Origin: an uncultured Spirochaetaceae bacterium
Lineage (GTDB): Bacteria; Spirochaetota; Spirochaetia; Treponematales; Treponemataceae
DNA: 6,919 nt
NCBI GenBank assembly: GCA_902773215.1
Contig: CACYDQ010000082.1
Coordinates: forward strand, 1 to 6,919
Direction: 5' to 3'
Shown here: positions 1 to 4,953 of the stretch, in pieces
Layout of the letters: each line of letters begins with the position of its first letter
Position numbering within the stretch: the first letter of the stretch is position 1
Translations under genes and position numbers: made by a program
Notes under the pieces: generated by a model
What the model saw: only the letters and a program-made list of their open reading frames with translations
Database searches by the model: none
What the model was told of the DNA's origin: nothing

Positions 1-1
1 A

Positions 2-616
2 AGCCTTGCCGCCGAAGAATGCGGCATGATGCAGGTAGAGACAGGTTCCGGAACGGTGACGATAGCAGCCGCAGACATAGCGCGGCAACTGGGATTCACC
101 CGGCTCCGCCTGTTCGGTGCGGACTTCGCCTACAGCCACGGGAAGCCCTACGCGAAGGGAACATACCTTGACGCACGTTTCGGCAGCTGGAGCACTGCCC
201 TCCTTCCCGCCGAGCAGCAATTCGCCGCCTTGATGTACCGGACACCGCTCAGAGAAATCCGCCCCGGCGTGCTTACGGGCGACGTGCTTGAAGGGTACGG
301 GAAAAGCCTCGCCGCATGGCAAGAAAAACACGGCTACGAAAAAAAACGTGATGAACTGCGGCGACAGAATGCCGAAAAAAGAAGGGGGAGCTTTGTTTCT
401 CCTTTTGATTTCAAGGGCTTTATGAAAAAATGCCTGTGCGATATGGGACAACTTGACGATGTTTCCAAGCTGTCCGCCTCAAAGAGTTTCTACGCGCTCC
501 TGCCCTACGTCGCCTACCTCAGGCAACATTCGGCAGATATAGGAGCAGGAAAAAACTGTGGGGTTTTAGGGCTGCTTAAAGCGGCCTCTGATTTCGCGGG
601 CAACCTTGTGGATTAA
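2..616 (+). CDS. MptE-like / DUF115 family protein (motility associated factor glycosyltransferase-like), C-terminal part
   Basis: This gene is open through the left edge: eight codons precede the first ATG at 26 with no stop, so the true start lies outside the window. The visible part is about 204 residues and ends at TAA 614-616. Near its start is the pattern ETGSGTVTIAAADIARQLG followed by LRLFGADFAYSHGKPYAKG. This matches the conserved core of the 6-hydroxymethylpterin pyrophosphokinase MptE-like (DUF115) family, in which a Gly/Ser-rich turn and helix lead into a hydrophobic strand ending in a G-x-D-x-A-Y-x-x-G-K motif. Bacterial members are often annotated as motility associated factor (Maf) glycosyltransferases and are linked to flagellin glycosylation. 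The role here is inferred from family membership only. The rest is a charged, probably helical tail including a Lys/Arg-rich stretch (EKKRDELRRQNAEKRR). The next gene starts 29 bases downstream, which suggests cotranscription. The family call is fairly firm; substrate and motility role are not shown. Confidence 0.72.
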   Translation, partial: SLAAEECGMMQVETGSGTVTIAAADIARQLGFTRLRLFGADFAYSHGKPYAKGTYLDARFGSWSTALLPAEQQFAALMYRTPLREIRPGVLTGDVLEGYGKSLAAWQEKHGYEKKRDELRRQNAEKRRGSFVSPFDFKGFMKKCLCDMGQLDDVSKLSASKSFYALLPYVAYLRQHSADIGAGKNCGVLGLLKAASDFAGNLVD

Positions 617-645
617 AAGAGAAAAGTCCTTTAGGGTGGGAATAT

Positions 646-3579
646 ATGAGCAATAAAAAACGGTCTTGGTTCGCTGGCATTATATGCGCGGCATATATAG
701 TCACAGTCGCGGTCTTCGCAGGCTCCTTGGGAATGGACATCTCCAAGGGAAGAAGCTCCGCCGTGAACCGCTTCCGTAAGCTGACCAACGAAACCGATGC
801 AAGCCTCAAAGATACCATAGTCCGTAGCGAGGCCTTCTATGACAGCTTCCTCAGGACCCTCGGCGACGTGTCAGATATTGCCGGAGTACAACTCAAGGAT
901 TCACAGGGAATCGTCATATCCTACCCCGCATCCTTGGGCGAAGACGCTGTCAATTTCTCGGGCGGCCTCGTGGAGCCCTACACTAAGACAAAAAAACTGA
1001 ACGACAAGATCGGACAGGAAGTCACCCTGACGGCGGCAATTCATCTGCTCAAGCCTCTGGAGTTTTACAAGAAAGCCCGCCTTGCGTTCCTCGCCATACT
1101 CGCAGAAACACTTGTCTGCCTGCTCTATCTGGTGTACATCTGCCTCTACACGGACAATCCAGCCGTGGAGACGGAAATTGCGGAAGAAGAACTGCAGGAC
1201 GATTCACAGCTTGACAAACAGACGACGGTGCCTCAGGCCACAGCAGTGCCACTGGCCACAGCGGTGCCACTGGCCACAGCGGTGTCACCGGCCACAGCGG
1301 AGACGCAGGCCACAGCGGAGACGCAGGCTGCGGCGAAGGCTCCCGTCGTCATCGTAAACGTCAATTCCACCCCATCTGGAGCTCCATCCGTATCAACGAC
1401 GACGACAACGGCAGACGAAGCCATGCCGGAAGAAGTCCAGCCAACAGCTTCACATGAAGCCACGGTAGCCATGGAAGAAGACGAGCCTCCTGCCTTCAGG
1501 AACTACGAGCTGACGCAGGAAGAATTTCAGGGACTGCTCGCCGAGGACATAGATGAGCCGGAAGAAGAAGAGGACGAAACCCCCGATGATTTTGACGAGC
1601 TTGGTGAACTGGACGAAACAGAAGACTTCGACGCGTCCCTGAGCATGCCGGCTCCTAATGCACAGGAAACAGTGACAGCGTCCCCCGAAGATGATGACCT
1701 GTTCGATGCAGAGGACGACACGATAAGCCTGTCCACGAATGAGGCAGGGGGCAGCCGGGATGAACCAGACGATCTGCCTGGCAGGCAGGATGGCGATGTA
1801 ACCGCACCGGAAGCAGAGGCCACAATAACGGAAGAAGATGACGACAAGCTCTTCGACAAGACTGATGATGATGATGACTTTCTGGAAGAAGAGGATAACG
1901 GAATCAATACGAAGGAGGAGCCTTCATTCGTTCCTGCGGACAGCTTCGCTCCTGCCGATGATGACGAATCAGATGACGACAGCACGCTGTCAGAAAAGAC
2001 AATCTCTCAAGAAAAGCCCGATGAGGAAGAAAATGACGATGCCCTGTTCGACACTCTGGACGAAACGAACGAGGACGATCTGGAGGAATTCGCATCCGAG
2101 GAGGTACCCACGGATGCCGTCCCTTTTCAAAAAGATAAGCAGGAAGACAAAGATTTAGGCGAGCTTAATGACGAGCCTCTTGATGAGCTTCTGGAAGAAG
2201 ACTCGGAACCGGAAGCGCAGACTGTAGTCGATCCCGCAAGCGGGCAGAATGAAGAACTGCCCGCGCAGGATGATATTGCCATAGAAGAACAAGAAACAGA
2301 GAGTCCCGTACAGGAAGAGGAAGCTGGGAACGGGAAATGGACTCCTCGCAATATTCCTGCGATAGATGACAACATATTTGACGAGAGCGAAGAAGCAGCC
2401 GGAGTAGAGCAGGACACGGATGCCGATGAGTTCGAGATTGACACGGATGAAAGCAATCTTGAGGAGCCCCCCTCCACGGAGCCGGAGACCACCGTCGCAG
2501 CCCCCCAGGACGATGACGATATCCTCGATGAGGCAGATGACATTAGTGTTCCCGTGATTGAGGAACGCGCAGGGATGGAGAAAACCGTCACAGAGACAGA
2601 AACGACCGCCTCCGAGCCGGCAGAGGAAGCCCTGCCCTCAGATGACGAGTGGGAAGACATTCTGGACGAAGACGAAGAGCCCCCCATCACCGAAGCAGCC
2701 CCAGCGGCAGAAGTCTTGTCCGAGCCGGAACCCGAGCCTGCACTGGAAGAAAGCGTCCCACAGGCAGAGGAGACCGTCGCCAGAGCAGAACCTGCCATTG
2801 AGCCAGAGCCTGCACTGGAAGAAAGCGTCCCTCAGGCAGAGGAGACCGTCGCCAGAGCAGAGCCTGCCATCGAGCCGGAACTTGAAGAAACAGACCCGCT
2901 GCTGGACGAGCTTGACATCGAACCGGAACCAGAGCCGACTACGGAGGAAGCCACCCTGCCCCTTGAGGAGACTGCGACCGAGCCGGAACCCAACCCGACT
3001 ACGGGGACGGCAGTCCCCCAGCCAGAAACCTCTGCTTCCCTCCCCTCCCCTGCCCCGTCCGGTCCCACCGGTTTATATTCCGAGCGGACAGGCTTCGGCT
3101 GGGAATCATACATGCTGCCCCGCGTAGACAACGAAATTTCCCGCTGCACCAAGAGCGGTCAGGACATATCCATCATCTCCATCAGGATTGACGGGATAGA
3201 CTGGGCAAAGGACGAAGGAAAGGCCGTCTGCGAAAGCGTCAAGGACATACTCAGCTCGCCGGACCTGATATTCGAAAAGGGGGACGATGCCTTTACCGCC
3301 GCCCTGCCTGACACTAATGTCAACGAGGCAATAGGCTTGGCTGAGGATTTGTATTCTTCGATTGATGAAATTCTCGCCCAATACGGGAACGATGCCCCCA
3401 TGGGCATAGGAATATCTTCCCGCTCGCTCAGGATGATTTCCGGGGAACGGCTTGCGAACGAGGCCGAAGTCGCCTTGAGCCATGCTCTGGAAGACGAAAG
3501 CTCCCCTATCGTCGCTTTCAAGGTGGATCCTCAGAAATACCGGAAGTTCCTCGCGGCCCAGGCCGAACAGGAGGAATAG
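646..3579 (+). CDS. Membrane-anchored protein with long acidic low-complexity tether and C-terminal degenerate GGDEF-like domain
   Basis: The 977-residue product starts at ATG 646, preceded by AGGGTGGG (633-640) as a ribosome binding site. Residues 8-30 form a first hydrophobic helix after a basic N-terminus (KKR). Residues 31-143 form a loop domain with a Cache/PDC-like strand pattern (GVQLKDSQGIVISYP, 80-94). Residues 146-168 form a second helix. Residues 195-230 are an Ala/Thr/Val repeat. Residues 276-760 are extremely acidic: a hand count of 301-760 gives about 178 Asp/Glu and 16 Lys/Arg. Residues 761-809 are Pro/Glu/Thr-rich. Residues 810-967 resemble a GGDEF fold, with an opening helix, strands ISIISIRID and IFEKGDDAFTAALP, a helix, a GIGISS strand and a final helix. 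The signature is GDDAF, so cyclase activity is unlikely. I do not recognise a named gene. A membrane signalling or scaffold role is an inference. Reading frame and length are secure. The lack of homology to rely on in the acidic part limits function calls. Confidence 0.88.
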   Translation: MSNKKRSWFAGIICAAYIVTVAVFAGSLGMDISKGRSSAVNRFRKLTNETDASLKDTIVRSEAFYDSFLRTLGDVSDIAGVQLKDSQGIVISYPASLGEDAVNFSGGLVEPYTKTKKLNDKIGQEVTLTAAIHLLKPLEFYKKARLAFLAILAETLVCLLYLVYICLYTDNPAVETEIAEEELQDDSQLDKQTTVPQATAVPLATAVPLATAVSPATAETQATAETQAAAKAPVVIVNVNSTPSGAPSVSTTTTTADEAMPEEVQPTASHEATVAMEEDEPPAFRNYELTQEEFQGLLAEDIDEPEEEEDETPDDFDELGELDETEDFDASLSMPAPNAQETVTASPEDDDLFDAEDDTISLSTNEAGGSRDEPDDLPGRQDGDVTAPEAEATITEEDDDKLFDKTDDDDDFLEEEDNGINTKEEPSFVPADSFAPADDDESDDDSTLSEKTISQEKPDEEENDDALFDTLDETNEDDLEEFASEEVPTDAVPFQKDKQEDKDLGELNDEPLDELLEEDSEPEAQTVVDPASGQNEELPAQDDIAIEEQETESPVQEEEAGNGKWTPRNIPAIDDNIFDESEEAAGVEQDTDADEFEIDTDESNLEEPPSTEPETTVAAPQDDDDILDEADDISVPVIEERAGMEKTVTETETTASEPAEEALPSDDEWEDILDEDEEPPITEAAPAAEVLSEPEPEPALEESVPQAEETVARAEPAIEPEPALEESVPQAEETVARAEPAIEPELEETDPLLDELDIEPEPEPTTEEATLPLEETATEPEPNPTTGTAVPQPETSASLPSPAPSGPTGLYSERTGFGWESYMLPRVDNEISRCTKSGQDISIISIRIDGIDWAKDEGKAVCESVKDILSSPDLIFEKGDDAFTAALPDTNVNEAIGLAEDLYSSIDEILAQYGNDAPMGIGISSRSLRMISGERLANEAEVALSHALEDESSPIVAFKVDPQKYRKFLAAQAEQEE
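1228..1335 (+). repeat. 18-bp in-frame tandem repeat, six units
   Basis: Six consecutive 18-bp units start at 1228, 1246, 1264, 1282, 1300 and 1318. The core is GGCCACAGC(G/A), preceded by GTGCC-type or GAGACGCA-type halves. Units 2 and 3 are identical; unit 6 has diverged (GGCTGCGGCG). They encode residues 195-230 of the 977-residue protein as six-residue units ending in ATA or AAA, such as VPLATA and ETQATA. The unit length is a multiple of three, so gain or loss of copies would keep the frame. The stretch sits just after the second membrane helix and likely forms a flexible stalk. Confidence 0.93.
1471..2925 (+). other. Acidic, probably disordered tether with repeated D-D-x-[LI]-[FL]-D motif
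   Basis: This is residues 276-760 of the 977-residue protein. Asp and Glu make up nearly 40% of residues 301-760 by hand count, with very few basic residues. No regular period covers the whole stretch, but a short acidic-hydrophobic motif recurs: DDDLFD (349-354), DDKLFD (399-404), DDALFD (464-469), DDNIFD (574-579), DDDILD (623-628), WEDILD (669-674) and DPLLD (750-754). The spacing varies from about 45 to 110 residues. The composition predicts an unfolded, strongly negative chain between the membrane and the C-terminal domain. The many Ser-rich open frames on the opposite strand are by-products of the GAN codons. Confidence 0.8.
2734..2877 (+). repeat. 72-bp tandem duplication, two copies
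   Basis: Two adjacent 72-bp copies lie at 2734-2805 and 2806-2877. By direct comparison they differ at four bases, and all four are third-position silent changes (CCA/CCT, GAA/GAG, ATT/ATC, CCA/CCG). The 24-residue protein unit, which begins EPALEESVPQAEE and ends RAEPAIEP, is therefore identical in both copies (residues 697-720 and 721-744). The duplication keeps the frame and lengthens the acidic tether. Confidence 0.95.
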
Positions 3580-3589
3580 CGGCTGCACA

Positions 3590-3620
3590 GGAGGCTTGCC
3601 AACCACTTGTAAAAGCCTCC
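3590..3620 (+). terminator. Inverted repeat in the intergenic gap, possible weak terminator
   Basis: GGAGGCTT (3590-3597) is the exact reverse complement of AAGCCTCC (3613-3620), giving an 8-bp stem with a 15-base loop, starting 11 bases after the stop of the upstream gene. The 3' flank (ATTTCGTTGTATTATAT) is T-rich but not an unbroken T run, so this would be an imperfect intrinsic terminator. The 5' arm also contains a perfect AGGAGG (3589-3594) with no usable start codon after it: the TTG at 3607 is followed at once by TAA. The loop covers the proposed -35 hexamer of the next gene, so it might instead be an operator-like site. Confidence 0.4.
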
Positions 3621-3635
3621 ATTTCGTTGTATTAT
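3607..3635 (+). promoter_or_regulatory. Sigma70-type promoter candidate for the CapA-like gene
   Basis: TTGTAA (3607-3612) and TATTAT (3630-3635) are separated by exactly 17 bases and are good matches to the -35 and -10 consensus. An overlapping alternative -10 is TATATA at 3633-3638. Transcription would begin near 3642-3645, only about 1-4 bases before the TTG start codon at 3646. That would make the transcript almost leaderless, which fits the absence of a Shine-Dalgarno sequence there. It is a sequence match only, with no independent support. Confidence 0.45.
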
Positions 3636-3645
3636 ATACGGCAGT

Positions 3646-4953
3646 TTGAAGTGCTTCCTACGAAAGACAATTCTTCTTTCTCTCAGCTGCCTCCTCTTTT
3701 TTTCCTGTGAGACCGTACAGCACGCACAGGAAGAGGGGCGGCTTCCCGCCGAGGCGACAATTGCCGAGCTGGAGGATTTGTCAGCCCAATCGCAGATAGC
3801 ACAGCTTCTTGATTCCCCCCAGATCGAGGATCCCGACAGCTTTGAGGACGGAACCCCCATCGCCACAGCTTCCAACCCCTACCCCGTCGAAGACACCCTG
3901 CTCATCTCCTTCGCAGGCGATTTGATGGCTCATGACGAGCTGTGGAAACACACCAGTGACTATGATAAAATATATGATAACGTTCGCGAGATGCTGACAA
4001 CATCCGATTTGTCGCTTGTCAACATGGAAACCCCGGTAGACGCAAAGAAGGCCTACTCCACCTACCCGTCGTTCAACGTGCACCCGGATTATGCGGATGC
4101 GGCTGTCAGGGCGGGATTCAACCTGTTCAGCCTGTCCAACAACCACACGAACGACAAGGGACTGGAGGGCATACAGGAGACCGAGGCTTACTTCTCAGAA
4201 CTTGAGGAACGAACCAAAGAAGGCTCCCGCCCGGTGCACTATTCCGGACTCAAAGACGGTAAGGAAGCATCCTTTTCCTATGCCTATTTTGATTACAAAG
4301 GTTGGAAAATTCTCTTCCTCGCCGTCACGGAAATCCTGAACAGCGGGGACAGCAAGGATTGCATCAACTTCATAAAGCAGGATGTGGCATCGAGGAAAAA
4401 GTTCACGGAATACGCCAAGCAGCTCCGGGAAGACAATCCCTGCGACCTGTTCATTTTGTCCGTCCACTGCGGCGAGCCAGAGTACATCCTGACAGTCGCC
4501 AGGGAGCAGCAGAATTTTTACCACGACCTGCTTGAAAACGGCGTGGATGTCGTCTGGGCAAATCACCCCCACGTCGCGCGCGACTGGGAAGTTGTAGTAG
4601 ACAAGGAAAGACAGCTGCCTGCAAAGATGGTGTTCTACTCGCAGGGCAACACGATAAGCGGACAAAGGAGAAGTCCGTCCTTCGACTTCCCTACCCTCGT
4701 TCGGGAATATACCGGGGACAGTTTTATAACGAACGTCCGTTTCCTGCGGGACGAGAAAGGTATCAGGATTGTCAGCGTCCATCCCGTACTGATAACGACC
4801 TACATAACGAGCGAAAGAACCTTCGTCATAAAGCGTCTGACCGACGAGTTCATACAGGAACTAAAAGATGAGGGCCGTGACAAATGGGCCAAGTACCTTG
4901 TGTCCCGGCGCAAATTGATGAAAAACATAAAAGGAAAACTGATATGGCAATAG
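3646..4953 (+). CDS. CapA/PgsA family lipoprotein (metallophosphatase-like fold)
   Basis: The 435-residue product carries a lipoprotein signal: basic residues near the N-terminus (K2, R6, K7), a hydrophobic core, and LFFSC with Cys21 as the predicted lipidated residue, so it should sit on the periplasmic or outer face of a membrane. Residues 22-83 are an acidic, low-complexity linker. The catalytic-type domain follows with the family motifs in order: GDLMAH (91-96), NMETP (126-130), LSNNHTNDKG (163-172), SVHCGEPEY (272-280, usually HWG in the family), ANHPHV (305-310) and FYSQGN (330-335). CapA/PgsA proteins belong to the calcineurin-like phosphoesterase superfamily and are known from poly-gamma-glutamate capsule export; many distant members have no proven role. 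No capB/capC-type neighbour is visible, so a capsule function is not supported here. The TTG at 3646 is chosen because the frame is closed by TAA at 3610 and this start gives the full signal peptide; the next Met is residue 94. The C-terminal tail is basic. Confidence 0.88.
   Translation: MKCFLRKTILLSLSCLLFFSCETVQHAQEEGRLPAEATIAELEDLSAQSQIAQLLDSPQIEDPDSFEDGTPIATASNPYPVEDTLLISFAGDLMAHDELWKHTSDYDKIYDNVREMLTTSDLSLVNMETPVDAKKAYSTYPSFNVHPDYADAAVRAGFNLFSLSNNHTNDKGLEGIQETEAYFSELEERTKEGSRPVHYSGLKDGKEASFSYAYFDYKGWKILFLAVTEILNSGDSKDCINFIKQDVASRKKFTEYAKQLREDNPCDLFILSVHCGEPEYILTVAREQQNFYHDLLENGVDVVWANHPHVARDWEVVVDKERQLPAKMVFYSQGNTISGQRRSPSFDFPTLVREYTGDSFITNVRFLRDEKGIRIVSVHPVLITTYITSERTFVIKRLTDEFIQELKDEGRDKWAKYLVSRRKLMKNIKGKLIWQ
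4932..4935 (+). promoter_or_regulatory. Ribosome binding site of the helicase gene, inside the CapA-like gene
   Basis: AGGA, within AAAAGGAAAA, lies 8 bases before the ATG at 4944, inside the last codons of the upstream gene. Together with the 10-base overlap ATGGCAATAG (4944-4953) it fixes the helicase start and suggests that translation of the two genes is coupled. Confidence 0.6.

Noticed and set aside
1228..1335. Possible CRISPR array
   Set aside because: The 18-bp units are directly adjacent with no unique spacers and encode an in-frame protein repeat.
2413..2448. Possible EF-hand calcium loop (residues 590-601, beginning DTDADE)
   Set aside because: Position 6 is Glu rather than Gly, position 8 is Glu rather than a hydrophobic residue, and position 12 is Asp rather than Glu. 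There are no flanking helices, so the Asp pattern is better explained by overall acidity.
2127..2798. Long Ser-rich open frame on the minus strand (223 codons), with similar ones at 1527-1985 and 2832-3152
   Set aside because: They lie opposite the Asp/Glu-rich coding stretch. GAN codons read backwards give Ser and Val codons and few stops, which explains the open frames and the Ser-rich composition. No ribosome binding site or domain pattern was seen.
2558..3127. Plus-strand open frame of 189 codons rich in Arg, Pro, Ser and Lys
   Set aside because: It is a shifted reading of the acidic/proline repeat region in the 977-residue gene, which has a continuous frame, a ribosome binding site and recognisable end domains.
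3589..3612. A tiny gene served by the AGGAGG at 3589-3594
   Set aside because: The TTG at 3596 is too close and the TTG at 3607 is followed directly by TAA, so no meaningful peptide can be made.
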